Origin: Enoplolaimus lenunculus
Taxonomy: Eukaryota; Nematoda; Enoplea; Enoplida; Thoracostomopsidae
Assembly (NCBI GenBank): GCA_030248215.1
Contig: JASANG010003984.1
Span: 62,001-126,000, forward strand
DNA length: 64,000 nt
Direction: 5' to 3'
Under the pieces are notes generated by a model. That model was not told the DNA's origin. It did not search any database and saw only the letters and a list, made by a program, of their open reading frames with translations. The translations under genes were made by a program, and so were the position numbers. This document shows, piece after piece, positions 23,151 through 36,700 of the stretch (the stretch's first letter is position 1; every line of letters starts with the position of its first letter).

Positions 23151-23320
23151 CAGGCCCGTAGCCAGCTCACCTTGCTAGAGGTGGGGGCTAAAATTTTTTT
23201 CAGGAGGGGCATTCAAGGGTTTCTAATGACTACTTACAAGCAAGGTTGAAAATTTTCCAGGGGGACCCATTTAGAGAGGCTAAGCCTCCCCCCATGGCCT
23301 TCGTTTGGCTACGGGTCCGA
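23151..23320 (+). mobile_element. MITE, GGCCCGTAGCC family, best ends
   Basis: CAGGCCCGTAGCCAGCTCAC ... CGTTTGGCTACGGGTCCG: the two ends are inverted copies. The core is AGGAGGGGCATTCAAGGGTT and AAGCAAGGTTGAAAATTTTC. It directly abuts a SINE fragment. Confidence 0.82.
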
Positions 23321-24052
23321 AACTTGCAAGTATTTACTGTGCACTTGAAAACGCACATACATTACCGGTTGTACGAAGCCGGGCCGGAACCAATAGTATA
23401 ATCGCACCGGAAAACTAAAAAAGTGGCCGGATGTAGAAATTTCTAAACGGGGGCAGCGCGAGGTATAACAGCGAAAACGAACTCACGAAACAACCGAGCG
23501 AGTAGCCGAACGTCATTTTAATCCTAAATCTTAATACAAAATCTTCATTTTGACCCCTTGCTGGAAGGCTTAGGCCGGACAAGCCGGTACCATCCTTTGG
23601 ATCCGCCAGAGACCTTAGATGAGCACGGGTGCATATACAAGAGCATAGGGTTCCGGCTAAAAATCTACATCCAGCGCATGGATATGCATACTAGGAGGGC
23701 TAGCAGCATATATTCACTCGAAATTTCGGGTCAAAAAACGCAATTTTACAGGCTGTAGATTAACCTAAAGAGGCCAAAAATCATCCCGTTCACTACGCAC
23801 GACGGCGAAACCAAATTATCTCGCCCCGAAACGAATTCCTGGAAAATTTCATTAGTAGCCAACTTATTTTGCATCATCTTCATCGTTGACTCAGGCATCG
23901 GTAAGTTTGGTCGACTTCCGGCTCCGGTAAGTTTGGTCGACTTCCGGTTCCGGTTGTTCTGACGACCCGTTGCATCAAGCACGTGGGAACAGGGCCGAGC
24001 GTTCTCCGGTAGGGCTGTAATTTTTTGCTTGTTTTAGGTAAAGCTAATCCTC
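23321..24052. other. Intergenic sequence
   Basis: No gene was recognised. Twin TCCGGTAAGTTTGGTCGAC and TTCCGGTTCCGG motifs near 23900-23960 resemble decayed hAT-type MITE subterminal sequence. Confidence 0.4.
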
Positions 24053-24246
24053 AGGATTGCGTTCCTACTTGACGTCCGGCGCCGTCCGTCACACACCCGT
24101 ATGGCAGCGTCAGTCTCCCGTACATCACCGTCCGAACCATACACTATCGTACGTGAGTTATTTGCGTACGATACCGCACGGTGACGGACGGCGCTGGACG
24201 GATGACGGACGGCACCGGACGTCAACAAAAATATAGCGCAACCCTT
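24053..24246. mobile_element. TIR MITE, AAGGGTTGCGCTATA family, long member
   Basis: The ends AGGATTGCGTTCCTACTTGA and AAATATAGCGCAACCCT are inverted, as are the inner GACGTCCGGCGCCGTCCGTC and the GACGGACGGCACCGGACGTC region. A central TATCGTACGTGAGTTA / TTGCGTACGATACC pair forms its own hairpin. Confidence 0.75.
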
Positions 24247-24580
24247 ACGCTTAGGCTTCTGCAAAGGAATATGCTTACACTACTGTTACGGCCCTGTTCT
24301 ATAAACATTCTGGCCCACGGAAAGATCAGGGGCGGAACATTTTCATGTGGGACTGCTATAGAGCAAGCTTAAGCTTTAGACTAATTTTTTGCTGGGCTTA
24401 GGCTTAGATTTAGGCTTAGGAATATGCTCATTCTTACGCTTAGGCTTAGGAATATGCTCATTCTTACGCTTAGGCTTAGGCTTAGGCTTAGGAATATGCT
24501 CATTCTTACGCTTAGGTTTAGGCTTAGTAACGTGGTTATAATACTGTTCCGCCCATGTTCTTTACATTGGCCAACATTCC
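24247..24580 (+). repeat. TTAGGC-like array within MITE-like ends
   Basis: GCTTAGGCTTAGGCTTAGGC-type runs at about 24391-24535 alternate with GGAATATGCTCATTCTTAC. They follow TAAGCTTTAGACTAATTTTT and precede CTGTTCCGCCCATGTTC. The same order of blocks is seen at 55501-55653 and 56720-56860. Confidence 0.7.
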
Positions 24581-24807
24581 AAACATACACGTTGGACTAC
24601 TATATAAGTATACATAACGATGTATCCGTCTAAATATCCAAGGTCGACTGACTGGCTAGACACCGCGTACAGACAGACATAAATTTAAAAATCGCATAAT
24701 ATAAACTGCATTTTTATTGACACAACAGCGTAAAAATAAACAAAAAAAGTTTAAAATTACCCAACGTGACTCATACACTGTGTGTAGCAGAGATAGCGAT
24801 GCATCAA

Positions 24808-24990
24808 CAGGACCAGTGGTGGTTCCAGGATGTCAAAATGGGGGAGGGCCAAAATTTCACAGGTAATAAACTTATTTTTGACCCATACCGTAGTGATTCA
24901 AATAAGAGGGGTCCCCATTTTGAGTCCCAATTAATAACGGATAGAGTCCTTAAACCCTTGTTTAGACTCCATAAATGTCTATGGCCGAAA
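24808..24990 (+). mobile_element. Chimeric junction of two MITE families
   Basis: CCAGTGGTGGTTCCAGGATG to TTGACCCATACC is the left half of the TGGCGGATCCA family. At 24889 it changes abruptly to GTAGTGATTCAAATAAGAGG, the end of the GTAGTGACCCGAATA family, which continues to a GACTCCATAAATGTC break. Confidence 0.65.
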
Positions 24991-25059
24991 CAGTAGTATC
25001 AGCACATTCCAAAGCATTAAGCCTAAGACAAGGCGTATGATGAGCCGGTCCATGTTATT

Positions 25060-25545
25060 ATAAAGCCCGTCCCAATTTCCCGGGACAGCCTGTCCCATCT
25101 GTCCCAATTTTCCCATTGTCCCATCTGTCCAAAATGTCCCAACTGTCACATTTGTCCTGGCTGTCCCATCTGTCCTAAATGTCCCATCTGTTCAAACTGT
25201 CCCATCTATCCAAACTGTCCCATGTGTCTAACTGTCCCATTTGTCCCGACTGTCCCATCAGTCCCGTTTGTCGAATCTGTCCCATATGTCCATCTATCCC
25301 AACTGTTCCATCTGTCACAACCGTTCCATCTGTCCCAACTGTCAACTCTGTCCAAACTGTCCCAACTGTCCCATTTGCGCCGACTGTCCCATCTATCCCG
25401 TTTGTCCCATCTGTCCCAACTGTCCCATTTGTCCTGGCTGTCCCATCTGTCCCAACTGTCCTATCTGTCCCGTTTGTTCTATCTGTCCCAACTGTAACAG
25501 CTGTCCCACTGTCTCATCTGTCCCGCTGCCCCAATATATTTTTGT
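25060..25545 (+). repeat. 9-bp minisatellite (TGTCCCATC / TGTCCCAAC)
   Basis: About 50 imperfect copies of a 9-bp unit. Because the period is a multiple of three, three overlapping frames stay open with proline/cysteine/serine periodicity. There is no start context, splice structure or homology to suggest a real protein. Confidence 0.9.
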
Positions 25546-25639
25546 ATGTACTCCTGGTACATTGCTGTCCCGGGAAAATAGAACGGGTACTCCTGGTACA
25601 TTTCTGTCTCGGGGAAATGGGACGGCCTTTAGGGTAACA

Positions 25640-25765
25640 TTCGCCGATGAGCCTATTCCTATGCCTAAGCCTAAGCAAAAAATAGTCTAAAGCTTAAACT
25701 GACTCTTTTATATAGCCCCTCCGGAAAACGATCCGGCCATTATACATGGGCCAAAATTGTTATGT
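25640..25765 (-). mobile_element. TTAGGC-core MITE, truncated reverse copy
   Basis: CCTATGCCTAAGCCTAAGC, AATAGTCTAAAGCTTAAACT, then CCCTCCGGAAAACGATCCGG and ATTATACATGGGCC. It corresponds to the right part, reversed, of the element at 55501. Confidence 0.6.
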
Positions 25766-26044
25766 TTCACTTGTTGGGAGGGTGCAACCGTAGGTTAAAC
25801 TGGAGGCTAACAACATTGCCAGAATTGAATATGAAAGGAAATTTAAGCAATAAAAATGATGTTCAGTTTGCTAAAATAAAGCAATAAAAATCAGATGTTA
25901 GTTTTCCGCTTCCTGAAATAACTGACTGATATCGTTGACGGTCTGTAAATAAATAGAACAAATGGAAATAAAATGCGAGGTTACACTGATAAAAATAATT
26001 GTTCACAGTAAAAGTTTCTAAAGCGGATCAACATCTCGGCCTGC

Positions 26045-26183
26045 GTTACTTTAAGGGGCGTCGAGGTTTCTGGCGGGTCCATAACACAATTAGTTTCATC
26101 TTTTTGCTTAAGCTTAGGAACATATTTTCGCAACGCCTTAGGCTTAGCAATTCGCTTTCAACTGTTACGCCCCTCAAAGTAAT
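26045..26183 (+). mobile_element. TTAGGC-core MITE with intact TIRs
   Basis: GTTACTTTAAGGGGCGT and ACGCCCCTCAAAGTAAT are inverted ends with one mismatch. The centre holds TTTTTGCTTAAGCTTAGGAA and CGCCTTAGGCTTAGCA. This is the cleanest short member of the family. Confidence 0.8.
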
Positions 26184-26211
26184 CATGGCCTGGGGTAGCG
26201 TCACTGAGGAG

Positions 26212-26505
26212 CAGAGTACAACCGAAGGTTAAAAACTCCAAAAGCAATGCCGGAAGTGAGGCGAAATTGGGTGGTTAAAATGGCGTTTAATTTGCTAATT
26301 GTAGATAATATCTGTAGGTTGTTTGCCGAGATTTTCAATTTTTTCCTCGAAATTGTACAAAACATAAAATGAAATACACCAAAGCAATAAATTTTGTAGA
26401 TCTATTCAAAATTTCACTACTCCAACTGCCGGAACCTTCGTAGAAATTTTACTAGAGCCGAACGTCGATTTTCTGCCGGAGCCGGACATCCAGTTGCACC
26501 CGATG
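26212..26505 (+). mobile_element. hAT-type MITE, family D, unexpanded copy
   Basis: CAGAGTACAACCGAAGGTTA to CATCCAGTTGCACCCGATG, with GAAGTGAGGCGAAATT and an AATTTCACTACTCCAACTGC segment. It lies 29 bp after a TTAGGC-core MITE. No matching 8-bp flanks are seen. Confidence 0.65.
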
Positions 26506-26670
26506 CATTGGGATGCTACATAAGCAGGTCGTTGCAAAAAATCCTAAAATCACTCAAACAACAAAACCCATTAAAGTTTTAATTATTTTATCTAATAAAC
26601 AATCATAGTAGTCGATTTTGTACGCGTAACGGAAAGAGACAAATTACGCGAGATTTATACAATTAATAGG

Positions 26671-27381
26671 CAGGGTACAATTGGAGATCTGCCTCCGGAT
26701 CCGGCAGAAAATAGACATCCGGCTTCTGTAACATTTCTACCGGAGGTTTCGACAATTTCGCTAATGAAAGTTTGCACAGTTTTACTAATTGTTTTGTTTG
26801 GTGCGTTTCGTTCTAACTTTTGGCACAATGTTTACGAAACAAACTGCTAAGATTTCGTACCAATGGAACATCCACGTTATACTGCACGCGCTACTGCAAA
26901 AAAAATGTCGGGGTCTTAGTAAGACCCGAAGTCGCTTTAACACACTATTACGAGACCACTGTAATGTCCGGTAGCCCTAACGAGGACGTAAAGACATATT
27001 GCACTGTGTTCACATAGCATAGCAACCATACATAACAACACAAACACACATATACACTTATTGATTATGCTTAATTTTTTACCTTTTGTCCCGACTCCCA
27101 TCGGACAGTGTCGGGACAATTAATAGTGTCTACGTACCGCATAAAATTGAACCTACACGCTAGTTGCACCTTCAATTTGTACACAGATTCCTACCGGGTG
27201 GTTGGACAAATTTTTAACTTAGCGAGCGCATTATAACGTGGATGACCCACAAATAAGCGCAAAACCGAAAGATTTTACGAGACCCTACAGATAGGTTTTA
27301 AGTACTTAATTTCGCTTAATTTCCGGCTCCGTCAAATTTTGTTGACCTCCGCCGGTATTTCTGACCTCTGGTTGCACCCTG
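26671..27381 (-). mobile_element. hAT-type MITE, family D, long reverse copy
   Basis: CAGGGTACAATTGGAGATCT to GACCTCTGGTTGCACCCTG. The left part has GCCTCCGGATCCGGCAGAAA; the right has GGCTCCGTCAAATTTTGTTG. It is the same family as the satellite-bearing element at 20538, but with only one or two copies of the CCGG...GTTGACC motif. The centre is unrelated AT-rich sequence. Confidence 0.65.
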
Positions 27382-27763
27382 CAAATAAAGTGCAACCGTA
27401 GGTAAAAGCCAAGGATACAAGCTCACTGGAAGACACAAATTTTATGCAACATTCACAAAAGTACAAAAACTATACCTCTGGTTACACTCTACTACTAATG
27501 ACAAATCAAATAAAGGCGTGTTTCGAATTTAATTTTCTTCGCTTTCAAATATAATTAGCTTCACTTTAAAGCAGCACCACTAGGTTTGCGACCAACACAA
27601 CCGCAACCTATTTTCTTTTCACAAGCAATAATCGGACTTGAAATTCCTTCTTCACCTTGAACCACTGTCAAAAATTATTCACCATCAAACTCAGCGGCTC
27701 CATTTTTTCTTGGGACCATAGCAAACCATGTTTACGCAATCCAACAAGTTCCGTTCGATTTTG

Positions 27764-30700
27764 TTATGGCAACAGGCGCCCAAATTCAGAAATCAACAGC
27801 GATTTACGAACAGAATCCCACATGCGAGCGGCATAATGAAACCTGAAAGACTGATTTAAACATTTTGTAAACAAAACACATTACCATAGATCATTATCAA
27901 GTTTACATAACTAGAACAGGTTTTATCAAAATAGCTGTAATTTTTTACACACATCAATAGAACATCAGAGGTTTTAAAACTTGAAAATAAAGCGGAAATA
28001 TACTACAAAACTACTCAAAATTATCGTTTCTACGCAGACCACAATATGCGAAAAGCGACACTAAATGTTGACCGTCAAAATTTACCGCTAACCGATTTGC
28101 CTCGCTAGTGTGGAATATCAAATCACCAGCTTTCGCAGCTCGCCTGTTTCAGAACCTAAACCGCAAACTTGCCGGTGATACCTGCTACCGCTAACTGTAG
28201 CTTATCAGATACTTACCAAGCCTTTTCGTTAGTCACACTTGCTGATATTTGACGTCTTGGACAACTGTAAATTTGCATTCGCAATTCGTCAACAAGCTGA
28301 TCGTACTCTACATGACCTTTGTATCCTTCTTTTTCTAAATAAACCAAAAACATAAACTTAAAAAATAGATTGAAGCCGCTATAAAAGTTAAACTCGGCTC
28401 ACAATATTTGGACACGTGAACTACAAACAACTTGTCAAATTTTGAAGCTCCTTATTGGCACATTTCAGAAAATGAACATGGTACCACACTAATTGTCGAG
28501 CACGAAAGCCATGATGTCCTGTAGTTACCGTTGGCCATCTTGCAATGGTTTCAAAATCCATTCATTTTCCACCATTGACGCACCGATCTTAATACTGCGA
28601 GAAAGCCTTGCACACAACTAACTGTTGCTTACAACGCATCTATAAAACTCTAGCACAACAAAACAAATTTACCTGGAAATTTGTGCTTCAACCAAAAATT
28701 AACTTCCGGCAGCAAACACAGATTGACATCACTATGAATCACATCACCGTGGTAGCCACCGCGACCTTCGCGCCACGTACTGCACACTCCTAAAACATAC
28801 TAACGTTTGTTTTACAACAAAACGCACATTCTGGACCGGACAAAGACCTTCCCTACGTATGCGAAGACCTTCCTGCAACGAGATTGCATGTTTTATTTAA
28901 GCATAAAAAATTAGAACACTAATCCTATCAAATCATTTCAATCTATAAAGAACAACTAACAAAAGCGACACCATAAAATTTCATACAGCCTAACCATAAA
29001 CATTCAACTTTGACTTTGCAAACAAGTCGTCGATCAACGCACAATGAGAACGAATGCTCAGCGGCTCAAATTCTTCTGAAGTCGCTTTGTTGTGAACAAA
29101 AACTATAAAAATATTACCAAAACCTCAAATCTGCACCCTTCAAAACAACAGAACTTTCAAAAATCCGCTAAAACCTTACGTTTTAATTTTTTCTAAAAAC
29201 GTTAGGCGCTTACCATAGTAACTCATTGGCGGACCATGATAGCAACAGTTTAAAATTTTTCTAGTTAAACTGGAAATTTAAATTATTAATAACGATAATT
29301 TTTTCAAAACATCATGCGTCAACCGTAAATTTCTAGATCTGCCGTGGTCGCCGTACCTCTTCAGAAATTCTTGCTTACACCACTGCTGCGTCAAAAACCA
29401 TTCCATTGTTTTATTGATAAGCTCTAATAAAAACTCACCTAAGTGTGGATTGTAATCCATGTTTAATGGACTTTCCGCTAATGGCAACGACGGTTTTAGC
29501 ATTTCGGCAGTTTGAATAAATCTGAAACGAGGCAATCAAAGATATAACAGGATATTGCATGTAAATATTGCATGTAAATATAAGCACTATTGAAAGTAAT
29601 TGAGTCGCGTAGTATATGTTCGCTGCACGGCCGGATTAAGGTGGGTTGATGCCCGTTGCCCATATAATTATCAGGCACTTTTAAGCCATAATTATTTTAA
29701 TAACCACAGCTTAAAGCCCCACATTTTTCTGAAATAAATTGTACCAGAAGTACGAAACAAAATTTACGGCCCAAAGACTTTTCTAAATTTGCACTAAGAG
29801 AAGTTAGTTATGATTCCACTGAAGTTAAACCTTTTCTGAACTCTAAGAATAAACGATGTGGGTCTCGTTTTCTTTCTTTTTTAGTTTTACGACCAATATG
29901 TTTTTCAAAAAATTCTGTCAACACACTTTTCTTTTCGATTCAACCTGTTGTGTGAAGTAGGGTAACACCGACTCCACGATTTGACCGAATCCGAATCCGC
30001 ATTTCAAATATATGTAATACTTGTTTCAAAATAGCGCCCGACCTCAGATCTAAAATTTGTAACCTGAAATAAAAATATTGATTTATATGACAAGTTACTT
30101 GAAACTGTATTGTTTAGAAATGAAAAAAGATAATGAAAAACGTTGTTGCATTTGGCTTTTCATAACCGAAACCAGATCAGAATCTGAACCGCAATTTTTT
30201 GCCGAATTTGAACCTTTGTTGCCACCCTGATGTGAGCAGTCAGCATAACTCGGTGGTTAGAGGTTTTATCCAGGAGCAGGAATGTGCGAGGATACGAGTT
30301 TCCTAATCCTATCCCCGAAACTTGTGTGCGTGTAGTCCAGCCGTGGTCCGGCAGGCCGGATTGCAGCCGGTTAGATCTTGCATGTCTGCTTAACAAAAAG
30401 CAATCTAAAACAGTCCAGTGATGATGAATAAAGATGACTATGCAAGGGCACTCTAACACCGAAAGCGAAGTGGGGCACAGTGGAGGTTATTAGAACAGTA
30501 TGCGAAAATTTTCAAAATCCAACCATTTTTGAGCAAACGCCGTCTGATGGTGATAACAGAAAAGACTTGAAAAACTTAACAGGTTCGCTTGCCCCGAAAG
30601 GTAATCCCTACACAATCTTAAATATGTCCACTTGTAAAAAGTTTTATGGTATTCGGTGTCACAACCGTAAATATCCGGTATCCGATAGGGATATACCGGA

Positions 30701-33700
30701 TATCGAATTTTACCGGATATTACAACAGAACGGGATATACCGGTCGTACGCTGTCCTAAATTATACACAGCCTACAACGCTAATGACTTATCCGGTAAAC
30801 CCCACTAAGTGCTAGGTACATTTCTTTTCTAATGACTATGCAGTGTGACATACAAACAAACAAACCCAAACAAGACCTTATATTCAACAAATAAAAACAG
30901 TTTCACAGCTTTCCTATGTACCTATACAGATCTACATCCGGACACCAATCCATGATTACAACAACCACGTGACAAACTTGAAGCATGAACGCTGCAATTT
31001 CTAAGCTCTGCAAGCAATAAAACAATTTTTCAAGCGATGGAGCTCACTTAGAACTGGAGCCGATACCATAAGACCAATTGCCAGTTGTCATATCGCTATT
31101 TTTTCGACAATGGTAGGGTTTCCGAAACCCTGCTTACGCACGATTTGGTACTTAAGTGTGAGCTAAGTACTTGCTTAACTATTTTGTCGTTTTTAAAAGC
31201 GTACTAATGATAAGTAAATACTTAAGTCGCTGAATAATTTTGATGTACTACAAATTAACCGCTCACGCATACTCACCTTGGTGTAATTGAAATTGTAGTC
31301 ATGATGCCTCCTTAATATAAAGCGAAACTCTTAGCTTCATGTCATGACAATGGCCGTTATTTGGCGCTTCTTTGGTTGTGCTCGAAACTTTAAGTATTTA
31401 CTTAAGACGACTAGTTAAGTAATTACTTAAGTGTAACTTAAGTAAACACTTAAGACTCGGTATGTTATAAATTTGCGTTCAGAAAACTTCCAGGTCCGAT
31501 TTAGGTATAAATTTGCCGTTTCGCATGCAGTTCCAGTGTAATTCAGTTCCGTTTGCACCCCGAAACCTATTCCTATTCATCTCAATCCTCGAACTTCACG
31601 GTTTAAAAATTTGTGGTCTACCTAAATACTTATATTATACATCATTATCATTTAATTGTAAGCAATTTTCCTTAAAACTGCTTCTAATTTAACTAAACCC
31701 CAGATTGAACATAAAAATGTTAATTATAACGTACCTGGACTTCTACACAATTTTCAGCCATGGGATAATCGTAATTGTACTTCTTGTCATAATATATGAA
31801 ATTGCTCAGAACTGAAGCACTAAGCAAAGGCTTAAATATATAAAAAAAACAAGTTTAAAAATATGCTTTTCCGACGTCTCTCACTTCCTACTTTTGGGGC
31901 TTGCAAGAGTGGTGTGAGCAGTTCCCTAGGTTCAACCTGGGGCAATTTTGCCTATTCAGATGTGTAATAAACCATTTTCGTAAAATTAAAACCGTTTTAT
32001 AGTTATCAAATTTTAAGCCTTCGCGTTTATAATGATGTAATGTAGTAATCATATTAAAATAACAATCGGCATCGCCACAAATTTTGGTATCGATCGGAAC
32101 ATCACAATTCGAAACACTGCTGTTTGGTGGTCAAAACAATCTTAGGAGGGGCATACGGTTGAAATAACAAGCTTACAAGCGATTTGACAAGTTTTCTGTG
32201 GAAGAGAAATGTTTCTAGAAGAGCGGAGCCAACCTGACCCCCCTCTGGCTACGAGGAATGTTTCTCATGATTACAGATGTCATTAGCAAAATGTAGTGAA
32301 ATTTTATGTTTTCCACAGTCAAATTAAACTCTAAACAAACCTGTGTATCAAGAACAATGACTCGTTCATTAGTGATATGAAAATAAATTCCATTCGTCTG
32401 ATGTTGGCTAGTCTCGACCGCATCTTTGCTTTCCGGGCGAAAAATGTAATTTCTGAAACCAAAACATTGACAGTCACCCTACTAACTAAGTGAAGTGGAA
32501 CACTTAAAAACCAATCAACTGTTCTAAAATTAGAAAAAATAACCTATCCCTCTCAGTTCGGAAACAATTGTAATTCCGATCCGCTATTAAAATGCATAAT
32601 AAGCATTATTCATATGGCGGCTAAAACATGAGCCTGTATGTATACAATTAACCATTTCAACCAAACAAAACCTAAGCTTAACATTATGTCAAAGCAAAAC
32701 AACTTGTCTAACAGCACGAGTTACACCTGTCGTACAACAGATTTTCTGATACTGCGGATAAAATTATTGCAAACAGGGCATTGCCACATAGCCTTATCAC
32801 AACAAGCGCATTTATGCTTACCGATATGGATCAGCGGTTTGATTGCCGGCCAAAAAACTGGCAATAGTTGATTTTCCCGTGCCTTGCCCACCAATGACCC
32901 CCACAACGAGAAACCGGTTATTGTTTTCGATAAGAAACTGAAATTGCCATAAAAACTTGGTCCATAATGCTGTCATGATAAATGCGACTAAGCTTACTAA
33001 TATCCATTTTGTAACCATGGTTCAAATTTTTAAACATGTATTGAACCTTTTACCAGTCATTTATATGTCTTGTAGCTTTCCTCTTAAGTAATGAAGGGTG
33101 GTGATATTCAAAATGCAGCAAATACTTCGTCAGTTTGAAAACCAGCCGCTAATATGAACCATACGCATTTGAGAATATGGGTACACAAAATAGAGGATGA
33201 AACCAAAAAGCGCTTGAACCCATCTCATTAAATTATCTAAAGCCAAACATAAAACAAGATTGGGTTTTATCAAACCCTTTAAATAAACTTACCTCGGTTG
33301 GAGCTTCAGACCACTCCAAAGCTTCAGTGACCATTCGCAGGCTTGCTTTTGGAACAATATCACGAATCCGAAATCCAGAAATTCCAGGTTCAGCTGGGGT
33401 TCCCGGACCTGACTGTCGTGATTGATGCGATGCACCTTGATACACATTCTGCGTTTTCGATCCTGGAAAACAATCAAATTACCACTCATAGGTATTGTGA
33501 ATTCCCCAAAAGAATTTAATACTACTCTGAGATTGAACAACAAATTTGCAAGAAGCGATGCATGCACGAAGAAAGTTCAAACTGCACAACTTACCGAAGA
33601 AACTGCTTTAAACTTCTACATCTAATGTTTAATTAAATACTCAAAAATATGCAAATATAGGTTTTGAAATCTATTTGAGCTCAACAGATAGACATAACTA

Positions 33701-36700
33701 GTTTTCAATTCAAAAAACTGCAATATTTGGTTAAGCGCAAGACAATACCTATGATCACAAAGAACCTACCATCTCCAGAAACCGTCGCGCCTATTCTATT
33801 TGTCGAGTGATTAATCCTTCCACCACGCGGTTGAACCACCGAAACGCCAACTACTCCAGTTGTATCTACATTTTGACCAAATGCTTGGCTTCGATAACCT
33901 CCTCTTACCGGCGCAGGATCCCTAGCATCATTTCGATTCGTATAGGATCGAAATCCAGTCCCAGGGTGGACACCCTCAGCCCGTTCCATTGAGTCCGTTC
34001 TTCGACGATCTCTATCTTCAGTGCCAGCAAATAGCGATGACGTCTCGTGCCTTACTTCCCATGCGTCATCAGATTCGTCGCGCTTGCTCCGGTCATTCCT
34101 AGTTGCCTCATCCCGACGTTCATATTGCGAGCTATCTGCACCTTTATCCGTTCGATATCGCCGACTATTCAACTCGTGTCGAAACCATCTTGATGTTTGC
34201 GCCTCTTCATCATACCCACCTTCAGGCAGTGGTCTAGTCTCCTTCTTTCGACTTGCACCATCCTCCATCGCACGTACCATATACCCACCTTCTCTTTCAT
34301 CTTCAATATCAGCACCAGATACCAATCGTCCCATACCTGTTTGGTCCTCCGCTGTCGGGATACCCTGCTCATCACTAGAATACCGTTTTTGGTTGTAAAA
34401 ATCTCGTCTGCTCTCAGTCTCCCATCCTTGCCGGTCAGCCTGTAGCATCGGTGGTGGTGGTGGGCTACGACGCTCGCTGCCGGTGGCCGCCCGTGGCGAA
34501 TCCCATGGATTCTCTCGGCGATTGGTACGCCTACCAACAGACACAGAGCCAGTACTACCCACAGCTTCGCTTACTGCCTGCGGGCGGACATCACGAGGTA
34601 TCTCTTCATACTTTGGTGGGGACGGTGGTGGTCTACCACCTCTTGGCGGTGAAATATATCTCCGACGGTGGCGTGGTGACGCGGATTCATCATCAGGAAG
34701 TGCGGGAGGGGCGGGCCACGGCTGACGAGCGATTTCTTCGCCAGCAGACATCGCGGCCCTATAACTAGTCGAGCTGTGTTGGTTGCAAGCTGGACGAAGC
34801 GGTGGTGATGGTGACAACGTTCTTCGAGTAAACCTCGAATCAGTAGCATTATTCGCTGTTGAAAATGATGTTAGAGACGAACCTAAATACAAACTGCTAG
34901 CGCTACAGCCACATTTGCAACAAATGTTCCATTATTTTAACCTATAAGAATCCACTATGTTCCAGTCTACTACATATGAACTAGGATGCTTGTGAAAATT
35001 GTTAGTTAAAACAGTCGTGGTAGGACTACATGTGTATATTGAGCGAACTCGGACCTACTTACTGCCCAATGCAATAATTGGATTAGTTAATGTGCTACAT
35101 AGATAAATAGAAAAAGGATTTAACGCCGCAACAGGCGCTCTCGTCGACAAAGTTGAAAATTACCAATTGCGACATCCTAAAAACCTTACATACTCAATTT
35201 ATTATTCAACTTTATTCTTTCTGTGTCAATAATAAACTGATAATTTTTTTTGTGTGAAGAGAGCTAATGTCTCGTATAGCTAATATTTTCCTACCAAAAA
35301 ATTGCTCACGTTTTTTCCAACGCTTACATACGCACAAAAAGTGCTCAGCAGTCTCATTTACATTACATTCTGAACAGTTTTTATCTTGAACTATTTTCAT
35401 TCTAAAAAGATAATACCCTAACCGACAGCGTCCCGATAAAATTTGAACACATTGTCTACGTTTGTCTTTGCTAAACCTTAGTAAAAATCTACTTCTTCTA
35501 GTATTTGGTTCTTTGATTATCGATCTTGTAAATTTACAACTTTTCTGATTTATCCATCTATATAAATGTTCTGCACATCCATGATGTGATTCTTGAACGA
35601 ACCTCACACTTACATATTAGTAGTGCCGGTTCTGGCCCTATAAAGCTTCTGTATGATCCACAGCTTGCTAATTCATCCACTACATCATTACCGGTTACAT
35701 TAGAATGATCCGGAACCCACACCAATAAAACGTCATTGAATTCTCAAAGTCTTTAATTGCTAATCGACACTCATTTACGGTTTTCGTATTAATTTTAATA
35801 ATTATTGATTTCAATGCAGCCTAACTCTGGTGTAAATATTCTTTTTCCAGCAGTGTTCCTTTCTGTTAGCTCTTTAGCGCATATTTTGATCACTAAGATT
35901 TCTGTCTGAAAGACTGAGACGTACTCTCCTAATGATCGACTGAGAACAAAAAGCGTTGAAAAAATACCAGCACCCGCTAATTTTCCTGTTGCACCTTTAG
36001 CGACAGAGCCATCACCGATCAGTGTAACATACTATATCGTCATTTCTTCTAAAATCTCATAAAATTACTCCAGTGTACTCTAGGTGGAAACAAAACATTC
36101 CATGTTGGTTCACATATTATTTCACCTGACATATCATCTGCGGAAAACTGAGTACTTCAGGTTGGTTAATCTCAACCAAGTAATCTCGATGTCCTGATTT
36201 GCATATTACCTTAATTGCTTACGTGTGTTCGAGCTTCGCTCAATAAATGTAGTCCCACTACGACTGGTATATATTGTACATAAAAGCAGTCATAGTGGGA
36301 CTACATGTATTGAGCGAAGCTCGAACACACTTAAGCAATTAAGCTAATATGCAAATTAGTTATTAGCTAACTATTCAGTTATCTGTTTTGCAGGCTTGGG
36401 AACAATTTATTCAGATTCCTCGCACCCAAAAATCCTTCAGTAACACTAAAAATTAGTAAAATATTGCAAAAGCACTAATTTAGGCTTATCAAATACGCTA
36501 ATATGCAAATTAGCTATTAGCTAACAAATAAATTATGGATTTTTAAGGTTTGTAGACAATTTATTCAGATTGCTCGTACCCAAAAACCCTGGTACCCAAA
36601 AACCGTTTATTGCTGAAATTAGATTGCTTGTAACCCTAATGAATAGTGAAATACGTATTGTAAAAAGTCCTACTTTAAGATAATCAATTATTCTAATATG

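Noticed and set aside
24391-24535. True telomere or telomere fusion point
   Set aside because: The TTAGGC units are few and degenerate, alternate with other sequence, and recur in the same setting at other sites in the window, which fits a MITE core.
25179-25690. Overlapping Pro/Cys/Ser-rich open frames that look like a repetitive secreted protein
   Set aside because: A 9-bp minisatellite keeps all three frames open at once. No signal peptide or flanking coding sequence was seen.
33807-34849. Several open frames on the plus strand and in other frames across 33.8-34.8 kb
   Set aside because: They are shadows of the long SMG9 exon, whose Arg/Ser/Pro-rich codons keep other frames open.
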